Shown piece after piece: positions 24,299 through 32,604 of a stretch of DNA of 64,000 nt; within the stretch, counting starts at the first letter, position 1, and every line of letters begins with the position of its first letter. The notes under the pieces were generated by a model. It saw only the letters and a list, made by a program, of their open reading frames with translations. It was not told the DNA's origin and did no database searches. Origin of the DNA: Faecalibacterium prausnitzii (GTDB lineage: Bacteria > Bacillota > Clostridia > Oscillospirales > Ruminococcaceae); the NCBI GenBank assembly GCA_004558805.1, contig SFDE01000007.1, positions 1 to 64,000 on the forward strand. Direction: 5' to 3'. Made by a program: the position numbers and the translations under genes.

Positions 24299-26785
24299 TT
24301 ATCCGCAGGTCACCGTGACGATGGTGCCCCGCTGGACGGAAGAGCCGGCTGCCTCGCTCTGGCTCTGGACAGTGCCCTGCCCGTCGCCTTCCACCACGCA
24401 GTTGAAGCCGGCGGCGGCAAGCATCTGCCGGGCAAAATCCCCGCTCTTGCCGGTCACGTCCGGCACCTGGGCGTGGCTGCCCTCGTAGGTGTCGGTATAC
24501 AGGTAGATGGTGGTGCCGTAGGGCACCTTGGACCCGGCGCGGGGGTACTGGTAGGTCACCAGTGCGGCGGTCTGGTCGGCGGTGCTCTCCACCAGTTGGT
24601 GCTTGAGACCCTGAATGTTCAGCTTTACCTGTGCGTTGCTCCACTCGGTGCTCAGCAGGTTGGGTACCGTAACGGTGGTCTGGCTCCGGTCCTCACCGTC
24701 GGTGGCGATGCCCAGATAGGGTGCCACTTCGCTGATGATGTTGCCTGCCACCGGGGCGGCAAGGATGGAGGAGTAGTCGCTGCGGGCGTTGTTGGGGTCG
24801 TCCAGCATCACATAGACCAGGATCTCCGGGTCGTCTGCCGGCAGCACTGCCGCAAAGGACGCCACCTTTTTGTAGTCGCCGTCGGCACGGCGGTCCATAT
24901 TCAGCTGTTCCGAGGTGCCGGACTTGCCGCCGATGCGGTAGCCGGACACATAGGCGTTTTTGCCGCCGCCGGTGCCGTTGCCCACCTCGTATTCCATCAT
25001 CTGCCGGATCACGGCACTGCTGCTTTCGCTGATGACCTGACGGCGGACGTTGGCACCGATCTCCTGAACCACGTTGCCGTTGGCGTCGGTGATCTTGTCC
25101 ACCACGTGGGGGGTCACCAGATAGCCGCCGTTGGCGGCTGCCGCCACGGCGGTGCACATCTGCAGGGGGGTGATCGCCATTGCCTGTCCAAAGGCGGAGG
25201 AGGCAAGCTGCACCTCTCCCAGCTGGGAGGCGTCGTAGTACTGCATAAAGCTGGTCTCGCTGGGCAGGTCCACCCCAGTCTGGGCAGTAAAGCCAAAGGC
25301 GTCAAAGTAGTCGTAGAACTGCTTGGACCCCACCCGCTGTGCCAGCTGGATGTAGTAGATGTTGCAGCTCTTCCGCAGTGCCTCTGCCATGTTCAGGGTG
25401 CCGTGGGACTTGCGCCCGGCGCAGTGGTAGGTCTGCTTTACCACCGTGTAGGCACCGGAACAGTTAAAGGTGGTGTTCATGGTCGCCACACCAGAGTCGA
25501 TGCCCATGGCGGAGGTGATGACCTTGAAGATACTGCCGGGGTAATACAGCTCGGTGATCGCCTTGTTCTTCCACTGGATGTCCCGGTAATAGCCGGAGTA
25601 ATCCGCCTCCGGGTCCAGCACCCGGTTGCCCTCCTCGTCGGTGACGTAGCTGCCGTCCTCGTTCTTTTTGTAGATGCCGTAAAGCTCCGGCTCTGCATGG
25701 ACCAGCTCGTTGAGGTACGCCTCGTTGGCAGCGTAGCTCAGGGGGGTGTTGGGGTCAAAGTCCGGCTTGGATGCCATGGCAAGGATGGCACCGGTCTTGA
25801 CGTTCATGACGATGGCGCAGCCCCGGTTCTCCACCGTGTTGGCGGCGATTGCCTCGTTGAGGTACCGCTCTACGATCTCCTGCACATTGACGTCCAGAGA
25901 CAGCACCAGATTGGAGCCGTCCTTGGCGGCAAAGGTGGTGGCGTTGGGGTCCACAATGGCGTTGCCCACGGCGTTGCGCCGGGTGATGGTGCGCCCATCC
26001 ACCCCTGCTAGGGTGGACTGGTAGGATTTTTCCAGCCCATAGGTGCCGATGTCGTCGGCGTTGGTAAAGCCGATCACCGCTGCCGCAAAAGCGCCGTAGG
26101 GATAGTTCCGCTGGGAGCTTTTTTCGGCAGACACCGAGATGCGCCCCTTCTGGGAGGTGTCGGTGGCACGCTTGTGCTGTTTATTGAAATCGGAAACGTA
26201 TTTCTCGATGGAAAGCTTTACGGCGTTGTTCACCTTGGTAGCAAGGACCACATAGGAGGAATCCACCCGGGACAGCTGGCTGTAGACCTTTTCGTACTGC
26301 TGTTTGTAGGAGTCGGAGGAGGTATCCACCGCATCCAGATCCTCGCCGTTGCCGGACAGCAGCCGCAGGGTCAGCTCCCGGCTCACCTCCTCGCACATGG
26401 AAGGGATCAGAGTCCGCACCGTGTTGCCGTTTTCGTCCTTGGAGGTGGTGTGGAGGATGTCGCTGTACTTGGCGTCCGCCCAGATGGTCCACACCACGCT
26501 GGTGGAGGCAAGCGTGATGCCGTTGGCATCGTAGATCTCGCCCCGGGTCGCCTTGATGGTGGCGTCCAGCAGCTGCTGCTGCGCCGCATACTGGCGGTAC
26601 CGGTCCCCGTCCCAGATCTGGATCAGATAGAGCCGTCCGATGATGAAGGCGGCGGCGAGCACCACCACTGCTATTGCCGCCACGGAGCAGAATTTCCGTA
26701 CCGGGGTGCTGAGATGGTCCCGGGGGCTGGCATTGCGCAGACGGTAACCCCGCCCGGCGTTATTGTTCTTTGTCGATTCCTGCAT
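24299..26785 (-). CDS. Class B penicillin-binding protein with two PASTA domains (FtsI/SpoVD type)
   Basis: An 828-residue septal transpeptidase. One transmembrane helix (about 33-53), a dimerisation domain, then the transpeptidase domain with PGSIFKV (SxxK serine), SCN (SxN) in LRKSCNIYYIQ, and GGKSGTSEQ (KSG). Two C-terminal PASTA domains follow (about 690-755, starting VPNLLSTEWSNAQ, and 760-828, starting VPDVTGKSGDF). It crosslinks septal peptidoglycan with FtsW. PASTA-bearing PBPs at this site are called FtsI/Pbp2x or SpoVD; sporulation capacity cannot be judged here. Confidence 0.93.
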   Translation of the reverse strand: MQESTKNNNAGRGYRLRNASPRDHLSTPVRKFCSVAAIAVVVLAAAFIIGRLYLIQIWDGDRYRQYAAQQQLLDATIKATRGEIYDANGITLASTSVVWTIWADAKYSDILHTTSKDENGNTVRTLIPSMCEEVSRELTLRLLSGNGEDLDAVDTSSDSYKQQYEKVYSQLSRVDSSYVVLATKVNNAVKLSIEKYVSDFNKQHKRATDTSQKGRISVSAEKSSQRNYPYGAFAAAVIGFTNADDIGTYGLEKSYQSTLAGVDGRTITRRNAVGNAIVDPNATTFAAKDGSNLVLSLDVNVQEIVERYLNEAIAANTVENRGCAIVMNVKTGAILAMASKPDFDPNTPLSYAANEAYLNELVHAEPELYGIYKKNEDGSYVTDEEGNRVLDPEADYSGYYRDIQWKNKAITELYYPGSIFKVITSAMGIDSGVATMNTTFNCSGAYTVVKQTYHCAGRKSHGTLNMAEALRKSCNIYYIQLAQRVGSKQFYDYFDAFGFTAQTGVDLPSETSFMQYYDASQLGEVQLASSAFGQAMAITPLQMCTAVAAAANGGYLVTPHVVDKITDANGNVVQEIGANVRRQVISESSSAVIRQMMEYEVGNGTGGGKNAYVSGYRIGGKSGTSEQLNMDRRADGDYKKVASFAAVLPADDPEILVYVMLDDPNNARSDYSSILAAPVAGNIISEVAPYLGIATDGEDRSQTTVTVPNLLSTEWSNAQVKLNIQGLKHQLVESTADQTAALVTYQYPRAGSKVPYGTTIYLYTDTYEGSHAQVPDVTGKSGDFARQMLAAAGFNCVVEGDGQGTVQSQSEAAGSSVQRGTIVTVTCG

Positions 26786-26849
26786 ACTGTTCTCCCGCAG
26801 AGGGTCCGTAAGGATGCCCTCTGCCGCTGTATTTTCAGATAAAACCGAA

Positions 26850-26876
26850 AAAGCGTGCGCCGCCGCACGCTTTCTC
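26850..26876 (-). terminator. Intra-operon attenuator hairpin between ftsL and the PBP gene
   Basis: Perfect 10-base stem AAAGCGTGCG / CGCACGCTTT with a CCGC loop and five T on the - strand. It could partly stop transcription after mraZ-rsmH-ftsL. Confidence 0.55.
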
Positions 26877-26885
26877 TGTTCTGGT

Positions 26886-27365
26886 TTATTTTACCGTGCC
26901 CAGAATGGTCACGGCACCGTTGTAGACAAGGTCGGTCCACTGACGCAGGGTGGATTCTTTGCGCACCAGCATATCCGACTCCGCCAGCCGGATATAGGTG
27001 ATCTGGCTGGGGTCGATCTTCATGAGACCCAGCCGACCGGCGGTATCCTCCACACTGGCAATGTTGGTCTTGCTGTTGAGGGTGCTGGTGTAGTAGGTGT
27101 ACTGGCTCTGCTGGCTCACCAGCTGCGCCTTGGCATCCTGGATCTGGTCGTTCAGCTCCACCAGCTGCGCCTCGCTCCACAGCAGGCTGATGGCAAAGCC
27201 AATGAGCAGTGCCGCAGCCATAAGACCGCCCAGATTTCGTCTTGCTACCTGCCGGGGGGTAAGATGGGGCTTACCTCCCTTTTCCACCCGCAGGTTCGTC
27301 TTCCGCTGGGGCTGCGCCGCCTTCCGCCGCCGCGCTGTGTTATAATCGTATGCCGCCTGAGCCAT
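26886..27365 (-). CDS. ftsL: FtsL-type cell division protein
   Basis: A 159-residue bitopic protein: basic cytosolic tail (1-43), transmembrane helix (about 46-65, GLMAAALLIGFAISLLW) and an extracellular coiled coil (68-105, EAQLVELNDQIQDAKAQL) followed by the usual short region with GRLGLMKI. FtsL and DivIC/FtsB are both of this build; the place directly after rsmH identifies FtsL. GGAGGAGAGGAGAG precedes the start. Confidence 0.8.
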   Translation of the reverse strand: MAQAAYDYNTARRRKAAQPQRKTNLRVEKGGKPHLTPRQVARRNLGGLMAAALLIGFAISLLWSEAQLVELNDQIQDAKAQLVSQQSQYTYYTSTLNSKTNIASVEDTAGRLGLMKIDPSQITYIRLAESDMLVRKESTLRQWTDLVYNGAVTILGTVK

Positions 27366-27401
27366 GCTCTCCTCTCCTCCTCAATACCAGCTATCTGCTG
27401 C

Positions 27402-28367
27402 TCAGCATTTTTCCAGTACCCGCAGACGGGCGGACCGGCTGCGCCGGTTCTCCTCCAGTTCCCGGGGATCCGCTTCGATGGGTTTGCGTGTGATAAGCTT
27501 TGCCTTTGCCCTGCCGCCGCAGACGCACACCGGAAACTCCGGGGGGCAGGTGCAGGCAGTGGACCAACGGCGGAACTTGTTCTTCACCAGCCGGTCCTCC
27601 AGCGAGTGGAAGGTGATGACGCACAGCCGCCCGCCGGGGGCAAGGTGTTCAAAAATGGTGTCCAGACCCTCTTCCAGTGCGTCCAGCTCATGGTTCACCG
27701 CAATGCGCAGCGCCTGAAAGGTGCGGCGGGAAGGGTTCTTGTTCTTGCGCCGCTCTGCAGCGGGCATGGCGCTTGCCACGATGTCCGCCAGCTGCAGGGT
27801 GGTCTGGATGGGGGCAGTCTCCCGTGCCTCCACGATCTTGCCGGCGATCTGCCACGCAAAAGGCTCCTCGCCGTAGTCCCGGAGGATCCGTGCCAGATCT
27901 TCCCGGCTCTGGGTGTTCACAAGGTCGGCAGCGGTCTCTCCCTGCTGGCTCATCCGCATATCCAGCGGGGCGTCCGCCCGGTACGAAAATCCCCGTGCCG
28001 CATCGTCCAGCTGGTGGCTGGAAACGCCCAGATCCAGCAGGGCGCCGTTGATGGTGTCGATGCCCAGCTGCTCCAGTGCCTGTCCGGCATAGCGGAAGTT
28101 GATCTGCACCACGGTGGCAGGCAGCCCCGCAAGGCGGGCACGGGCGGTCTGCACCGCATCCGGGTCCTGATCCAGCGAGATCAGCCGCCCGCCCTTTGCG
28201 CCGTCCAGCCGCAGGGCGATCTGGCGGGAATGCCCCGCCCCTCCGGCGGTGCCGTCCAGATAGGTGCCTGCCGGGTCGATCGCCAGCCCCTCCAGACATT
28301 CGTGCAGCAGCACCGGGATATGTTCAAACGAGGTCGGGTCAAACGACTGTTTTTCTTCGAGGTCCAT
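27402..28367 (-). CDS. rsmH: 16S rRNA m4C1402 methyltransferase RsmH
   Basis: A 321-residue SAM-dependent enzyme that N4-methylates C1402 in the ribosomal decoding centre. N-terminus EHIPVLLHECLEGL, SAM site YLDGTAGGAGHS, LDLGVSSHQLD, and the C-terminal RTFQALRIAVN and VITFHSLEDRLVK are diagnostic. It is the second gene of the cluster, 33 bases after mraZ, with AAAGGAGG before the start. Confidence 0.96.
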   Translation of the reverse strand: MDLEEKQSFDPTSFEHIPVLLHECLEGLAIDPAGTYLDGTAGGAGHSRQIALRLDGAKGGRLISLDQDPDAVQTARARLAGLPATVVQINFRYAGQALEQLGIDTINGALLDLGVSSHQLDDAARGFSYRADAPLDMRMSQQGETAADLVNTQSREDLARILRDYGEEPFAWQIAGKIVEARETAPIQTTLQLADIVASAMPAAERRKNKNPSRRTFQALRIAVNHELDALEEGLDTIFEHLAPGGRLCVITFHSLEDRLVKNKFRRWSTACTCPPEFPVCVCGGRAKAKLITRKPIEADPRELEENRRSRSARLRVLEKC

Positions 28368-28400
28368 TGGCGCGACCTCCTTTCCCGTTATTTTTTTGCA

Positions 28401-28820
28401 TCAGAGGTGGAGGCTCCGCAGGCGCTGGGCACGCTGCTGGTTGGTGATGGCGGCACGGCGTGTCTCCCATGTTTCGGTCGCCCAAATCTCCGCATGGCTG
28501 CGGTTGCCGATGATGGTGACGTCCTTTTCCAGCCCGGCGTACTGCCGCAGCTCTGCCGGCAGCAGGATCCGTCCCTGCTTGTCCGGGGTCACCTCGCAGG
28601 CGGTGCTGAACAGGTCGCCGGTGATCTCCCAGCTGTCCATCAGCTCATCGCCTTCCAGCTTGTCCGCCAGCTTTTCTACCTCCGGAAGAGGCAGCACGAA
28701 GAGGCAGCGGTCCACCCATTCCAGCACCACGAAGCTTTCCCCCATGGCGTCCCGGAATTTGGCGGGGAAATTCAGCCGCCCTTTGGCGTCGATGGTGTAA
28801 TCATATCTGCCAAAGAACAT
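28401..28820 (-). CDS. mraZ: MraZ transcriptional regulator of the division cluster
   Basis: A 139-residue AbrB-fold protein of two tandem MraZ/SpoVT halves. It shows YDYTIDAKGRLNFPAKFR in the first half and EVTPDKQGRILLPAELR in the second, each with the DxKGR-type DNA-contact motif. MraZ binds TGGGN repeats upstream of its own gene; such repeats are present here. The start at 28820 (MFFGRYDY) fits the family and follows GGGGGAACTGAGG; the 15-codon upstream extension is rejected. Confidence 0.95.
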   Translation of the reverse strand: MFFGRYDYTIDAKGRLNFPAKFRDAMGESFVVLEWVDRCLFVLPLPEVEKLADKLEGDELMDSWEITGDLFSTACEVTPDKQGRILLPAELRQYAGLEKDVTIIGNRSHAEIWATETWETRRAAITNQQRAQRLRSLHL

Positions 28821-28859
28821 CCTCAGTTCCCCCTTTTGGGTACCGGAGAGGGGAACACA

Positions 28860-28884
28860 CCCCACTTTTGCCCACTTTGCTCCA
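28860..28884 (-). promoter_or_regulatory. MraZ operator (TGGGN repeats)
   Basis: On the - strand TGGAG, TGGGC and TGGGG at an exact 10-base period (28884, 28874 and 28864 downward), between the promoter and the mraZ ribosome-binding site. Spacing and sequence match the known MraZ boxes. Confidence 0.85.
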
Positions 28885-28897
28885 CCGATACATATTT

Positions 28898-28926
28898 ATT
28901 GTAGCAAAAGGCTCTGTTGATTTCAA
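28898..28926 (-). promoter_or_regulatory. Promoter of the mraZ division cluster
   Basis: On the - strand TTGAAA, 17 bases, TACAAT; the predicted start of transcription lies just before the MraZ boxes. Confidence 0.8.
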
Positions 28927-29048
28927 GGTTTTTCCATTGGAAATTTGCGGCAAAATGTAACAAAAAAAGTCCCTGCGAGCCGTCATTTTTGCCCGCAGGG
29001 ACCCCCTGTTTTTCCGGATGTGTAATTTGTATGAAAACCCGGTCCGTA

Positions 29049-29510
29049 TCAGCCGTTTTTCTTGGCGTTCTGGCGCAGGTTTGCACGGACGCTGCGCACC
29101 TGTGCGGCGTTTTCCGTCATGGTGTCCTCGGTGTTCTTGAGCATGTTGTCACAGTAGTCGGTGACGGTCTGCCGCAGGGTCCGGGACTCGCTCTGGGCGG
29201 CGGAGGTGATCTCGGCGGCACGCTGCTGGGCAGCACGGACGATCTCCGCCTCGCTTACCAGCACCCGGGCACGCTCCTCTGCCTTTTTTACGATGACCTG
29301 CGCCTGTGCGTTGGCGCTGTCCAGGATCTGGGCACGGTCGTTGACGATCTGCTGCGCCTGCCGCAGCTCTCCGGGCAGGTTAGCGCGGATCTCGTCCAGA
29401 TAATCCCGGATCTGCTCCACGTCCACGATCCTCTTGCCGCCGGACAGCGGCATGCCGGCACTTTCCTCCAAAGCATCCTCGATGGTATCCAGAAGCTCCG
29501 TTACGTTCAT
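29049..29510 (-). CDS. Coiled-coil protein of unknown function, coupled to rsmD
   Basis: A 153-residue, soluble, almost wholly helical protein rich in Ala, Gln and Glu, with a long heptad-like stretch (about residues 50-115, ANAQAQVIVKKAEERAR...EIVRAAQQRAAEI). Related small proteins beside rsmD in Clostridia are often labelled ATPase subunit B-like, from composition rather than function. Its ATG overlaps the rsmD stop (ATGA at 29510-29507), so translation is coupled. No function is assigned. Confidence 0.7.
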   Translation of the reverse strand: MNVTELLDTIEDALEESAGMPLSGGKRIVDVEQIRDYLDEIRANLPGELRQAQQIVNDRAQILDSANAQAQVIVKKAEERARVLVSEAEIVRAAQQRAAEITSAAQSESRTLRQTVTDYCDNMLKNTEDTMTENAAQVRSVRANLRQNAKKNG

Positions 29511-30073
29511 AACTCTTCTCCCTCCGGCAGCTGCTGGGGTTTGGTATACTTCCACAGCAGCACTTTGCCGTACTTATATTGTTTTTGCAGGGTCAGTCCC
29601 CCTGCCTGTACCGGCAGTACGATGCCGGTCTCGCTCTCGCAGAGCACCACGCCCCCGGGGGCGGTGCACTTGTCCACCGCCGGCAGGATCTTTTCCAGCA
29701 TCCCGTTGCGGAAGGGCGGGTCCAGCAGCACCACGTCAAACTGTTCCCGGCAGGCAGACAGGTACCGTGCTGCCTCGCCCACATTCACCCGGCTGCGGTC
29801 AAACAGCCCGCACGCCTTGCAGTTGCGCAGGATAATGTTGACCGCCTCCCGGTTCTCGTCCAGAAATACGCACCGTGCCGCACCCCGGCTCAGTGCCTCG
29901 ATGCCAAGCTGTCCGCTTCCGGCAAACAGGTCCAGCACCCGCGCCCCCGGCAGGTCGAACTGTACGATGCTGAACATCGCCTCCTTTACCTGAGAAAGGG
30001 TGGGACGGGTGACGTCGGTACCGGGCAATGCCTCCAGCCGTCTGCCCCGTGCTTCCCCTGCAACTACGCGCAT
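29507..30073 (-). CDS. rsmD: 16S rRNA m2G966 methyltransferase RsmD
   Basis: A 188-residue SAM-dependent enzyme. N-terminus MRVVAGEARGRRLEALPG, the TRPTLSQVKEAMFSI segment, SAM loop VLDLFAGSGQLGIEALSRGA and catalytic motif LLDPPFRNG are all present. It acts on the small-subunit rRNA. The gene starts after AGGAGG and is followed by the overlapping coiled-coil gene. Confidence 0.93.
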   Translation of the reverse strand: MRVVAGEARGRRLEALPGTDVTRPTLSQVKEAMFSIVQFDLPGARVLDLFAGSGQLGIEALSRGAARCVFLDENREAVNIILRNCKACGLFDRSRVNVGEAARYLSACREQFDVVLLDPPFRNGMLEKILPAVDKCTAPGGVVLCESETGIVLPVQAGGLTLQKQYKYGKVLLWKYTKPQQLPEGEEL

Positions 30074-30202
30074 GATAGACCTCCTCTTGCAGCCGCCCCG
30101 GCACCCATACGCCGGGGGCTGTGTGTTCGTTGAAATGATTTTCGGTGTCTATTATTATCGCCAAACCGCATAGTATTGTCAAGTGCCCCTGCGGGGAAAC
30201 AT

Positions 30203-30332
30203 ACCCTCTCCGTCACGGCTTGCGCCGTGCCGCCTCTCCCGAGGGGAGAGGCTTTGGCAGTACGGCAAAGCTTTTGGTTTTGCCAAGGGCTCTCCCTTTG
30301 GGAGAGCTGTCACCGCAGGTGACTGAGAGGGT
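30203..30332. repeat. Palindromic intergenic repeat, copy 4
   Basis: Bounded by inverted ends ACCCTCTCCGTCAC / GTGACTGAGAGGGT; inside are CTCTCCCGAGGGGAGAG, the TTTGGCAGT...GCCAAGGGCTCTCCC module and CACCGCAGGTG. It resembles a miniature inverted-repeat element. No gene is seen in 30074-30202. Confidence 0.75.
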
Positions 30333-30398
30333 TTGCGTGGCAGCTTTTGCCCATTACCCTGGATGCTGTTGCTAGCGGTTTTGTCAATGCCTTCCCCC
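30321..30398. repeat. Long direct repeat, left copy
   Basis: 78 bases that recur at 31511-31588 with three mismatches (CTGAGAGGGTTTGCGTGG ... GCTAGCGGTTTTGTCAATGC). The two copies flank the flavodoxin-fold gene. Confidence 0.85.
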
Positions 30399-30636
30399 CT
30401 TGGGGGAAAGACTCCCCCGCTCCGGGGGAGGTGGCACGAAGTGCCAGAAGGGGAACAGGTGGCACGAAGTGCCGGATGAGGGGTGAGCAGCCGTTAGCAC
30501 CATCTAGCGGTGCGCCCTCATTCGTCTGCTCCCTCCGGTCGCAGCCACCTGTTCCCCACTTTGTCACCTGCGGTGACATTTCTCCCCGGAACGGGGAGAA
30601 TCTGTCCCCGACCAGGGGAAGGCTTTGCAGGAAACC
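30392..30636. repeat. Palindromic intergenic repeat, copy 5 (composite)
   Basis: A run of modules: CCCCCGCTCCGGGGG, two GGTGGCACGAAGTGCC copies (30429 and 30451 regions), CACTTTGTCACCTGCGGTGAC and CTCCCCGGAACGGGGAG. It contains no plausible gene. Confidence 0.65.
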
Positions 30637-30782
30637 GCTGGGTCACTGCAACTGGGCAGCTACTAATCGCTAGCCACTGATCCCTCCCCCCATCCATTGC
30701 GGGGCGGGGGGCTTTGTGCTACAATGATAGCAGTTCCGCCGGGGTTTTTGCGGCGGATCCTGCACCAAAGGAGAGTATTATT

Positions 30783-31403
30783 ATGAAAGTTCTGCTGATC
30801 AACGGCAGCCCTCACCAGAAGGGCTGCACCTACACCGCCCTTTCCCTCATTGCCGGAGAGCTGAACGCCGCCGGCATCGACACCGAGATTCTCCACGTAG
30901 GCGGGCAGCCGGTGGGCGGCTGCATGGGCTGCGGCGGCTGCCGCAGCGGCAACGGCTGCGTCTATGGCGGGGTGGTAAACGAGGCGATCGAAAAGGCAAA
31001 GACCGCCGACGGCTTTGTGTTTGGCAGCCCGGTGCACTACGCTTCTGCCAGCGGCAACATGACCAGCTTTATGGACCGGCTTGCCTACGCCGGCGGCAAG
31101 TACCTTGCCTACAAGCCTGCTGCCATCTGCTGCTCTGCCCGCCGTGCCGGTACCACCACCACGCTGGACCAGCTGGTGAAGTACCCGCAGTTCTTCCATA
31201 TGCCGCTGGTAAACGGCTCCTACTGGGCAATGGTCCACGGCTCCGACGCCCAGCAGGTACTGCAGGACGCCGAGGGCTGCGCCGTGATGCAGCAGCTGGG
31301 ACGCAACATGGCGTGGCTGCTGCAGTGCATCGAGGCAGGCAAGGCGGCAGGCATCTGCCACCCGGAAAACCCGCCCCGCCCCATCACCAGCTTTATCCGG
31401 TAA
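30783..31403 (+). CDS. Flavodoxin-fold NAD(P)H/FMN oxidoreductase
   Basis: A 206-residue protein of the NADPH-dependent FMN reductase / iron-sulfur flavoprotein group. The FMN phosphate loop is LLINGSPHQKGCTYTAL at the N-terminus. A cysteine cluster CMGCGGCRSGNGC (about 49-61) resembles the Fe-S motif of this group, and FGSPVHYASASGNMTSFMDRL is the flavin-side loop. The physiological substrate is unknown; such proteins act in oxidative or quinone stress. It is alone on the + strand, bracketed by repeats, and ends at its own terminator. The start follows AAAGGAG. Confidence 0.88.
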   Translation: MKVLLINGSPHQKGCTYTALSLIAGELNAAGIDTEILHVGGQPVGGCMGCGGCRSGNGCVYGGVVNEAIEKAKTADGFVFGSPVHYASASGNMTSFMDRLAYAGGKYLAYKPAAICCSARRAGTTTTLDQLVKYPQFFHMPLVNGSYWAMVHGSDAQQVLQDAEGCAVMQQLGRNMAWLLQCIEAGKAAGICHPENPPRPITSFIR

Positions 31404-31420
31404 ATCTTTTCCATTGGCTC

Positions 31421-31450
31421 AAAGCTCTCCCCTCAGGGGAGAGCTTTTTT
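31421..31450 (+). terminator. Terminator of the flavodoxin-fold gene
   Basis: Stem AAAGCTCTCCCC / GGGGAGAGCTTT with TCA loop and six T. The arms match the CTCTCCC module of the dispersed repeats. Confidence 0.8.
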
Positions 31451-31472
31451 GCTGCCCACTGATCACCAGCCA

Positions 31473-31617
31473 CTAGCTCTCCCCTCGGGAGAGCTGTCGA
31501 GCGGATGCGAGACTGAGAGGGTTTGCGTGGCAGCTTTTGCCCGTTACCCTGGATGTTGTTGCTAGCGGTTTTGTCAATGCTTTCCCCCGACCGGGGGAAG
31601 CCTTCAGTGGAAACCGC
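31473..31617. repeat. Palindromic intergenic repeat, copy 6
   Basis: CTCTCCCCTCGGGAGAG, GACTGAGAGGGTT and TTTCCCCCGACCGGGGGAAG modules. It includes the right copy of the 78-base direct repeat (31511-31588). Confidence 0.65.
31511..31588. repeat. Long direct repeat, right copy
   Basis: Partner of 30321-30398, 1,190 bases away in the same orientation, three mismatches in 78 bases. Confidence 0.85.
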
Positions 31618-31668
31618 CGGGTCAGTGGTCAGTCACTAGTCACTAGTCACTGAAAGGGAGGGATACCA

Positions 31669-31700
31669 CAAAAAACTGCCGCACCCTGAGGGTGCGGCAG
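31669..31700 (-). terminator. Terminator of the leader-peptide array
   Basis: Perfect 11-base stem (CTGCCGCACCC and its complement, 3-base loop) followed by TTTTTT on the - strand, 80 bases past the last peptide gene. No comparable terminator was seen between the four peptide genes. Confidence 0.85.
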
Positions 31701-31780
31701 CCGGGGAATGCAATAATAAAACTGGAAGAGACGCGCCGATTATCTTGATCGTTTTAAAATCAGATCAGCAGCGTTTCTTT

Positions 31781-32101
31781 TTACAGACCAAATGCGTTGA
31801 ACAGGTCGCCGATGCCGTAGAAGAAATCGCCGATGGTCAGGCTCAGGGAGCTGCCGTGGTCAGCAGTGTAGACATAGCCGTCGGAATAGGTGTAGACATT
31901 GCCCTTCTGGGAAACAACTGCACCGTGTGCCTGCTGCAGAGTCTTGGACTCGGAATCCCAGGTATCGTATCTGGTATTGCGGAACATTCTGCCAAAGGCG
32001 TAGAACACCTCTGCGATGATGCCGCCGCCCTGGGTATAGGTCATTTCTTCCTCGTTCAGCATTGCGCAGGAAGCGGGCAGCTGCAGGTTATTGTTTTTCA
32101 T
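31781..32101 (-). CDS. Double-glycine leader peptide, array member 4 (distal)
   Basis: A 106-residue small protein. Residues 1-26 look like a double-glycine leader: LPASCAMLNEEEMTYTQGG, with Leu at -12, Glu at -8, Met at -7 and GG at -2/-1, the pattern cut by C39 peptidase transporters. The predicted 80-residue product (from GIIAEVFYAFG) has a polar middle with aromatic YTYSDGYVYTADHG and ends in a Gly/aromatic segment, GDFFYGIGDLFNAFGL. It is closest to the 32605 copy. AAGGAGTGTTG precedes the start. Function unknown; bacteriocin-like or signalling peptide are possibilities. Confidence 0.8.
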   Translation of the reverse strand: MKNNNLQLPASCAMLNEEEMTYTQGGGIIAEVFYAFGRMFRNTRYDTWDSESKTLQQAHGAVVSQKGNVYTYSDGYVYTADHGSSLSLTIGDFFYGIGDLFNAFGL

Positions 32102-32190
32102 GATGCAACACTCCTTAGGTATACGCTCTCTTCCAGTTTTGTTATTGCATTCCCCTTGGAGAGCTGTTTTTACACGGCTTTACGCCGGGC

Positions 32191-32520
32191 TTACAGACCA
32201 AATGCGTTGAACAGGTCGCCGATGCCGTAGAAGAAATCGCCGATGCCGTAGCTGATGCCGCAGAAGAAAATGCCGATGCTCCGGCTCAGGGAGCTGCCGT
32301 GGTCAGCAGTGTAGCCACTGTCCTTTTGGGAAAGAGGATGACGGCATATCGCCTGCAGGTCCTCGGAATCGTAATTTCCGGTATCGTACCAGGCAATGCG
32401 GAACGTTCTTCCAAAGGCGTAGAACGCCTCGGCAATGATGCCGCCGCCCTGGGTACAGGTCATTTCTTTCTCGTTCAGCATTGCGCAGGAAGCGGGCAGC
32501 TGCAGATCATGGTCTTTCAT
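32191..32520 (-). CDS. Double-glycine leader peptide, array member 3 (divergent)
   Basis: A 109-residue paralogue with the same leader (LPASCAMLNEKEMTCTQGG). It is the most divergent copy: the central KTLQQAHGAVVSQKGNVYTYSD region is shortened and altered, while the C-terminus is expanded with an extra Gly/aromatic unit, reading IFFCGISYGIGDFFYGIGD before LFNAFGL. The upstream region is nearly identical to that of its neighbours, including the AAGGAGTGTTG box. Confidence 0.78.
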   Translation of the reverse strand: MKDHDLQLPASCAMLNEKEMTCTQGGGIIAEAFYAFGRTFRIAWYDTGNYDSEDLQAICRHPLSQKDSGYTADHGSSLSRSIGIFFCGISYGIGDFFYGIGDLFNAFGL

Positions 32521-32604
32521 AACACAACACTCCTTAGGTATACGCTCTCTTCGAGATCGTACTCTCCTTGGAGAGCTGTTTTTACACGGCTTTACGCCGG
32601 GGTC

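Noticed and set aside
23000..26011. 1,003-codon + strand open frame over murF and the PBP gene
   Set aside because: It spans two certain - strand genes and their intergenic gap; composition is that of an antisense shadow.
30203..30650. Possible CRISPR array or tRNA in the repeat-rich gap
   Set aside because: The repeats are palindromic modules of different kinds without regular spacers, and no cloverleaf was found.
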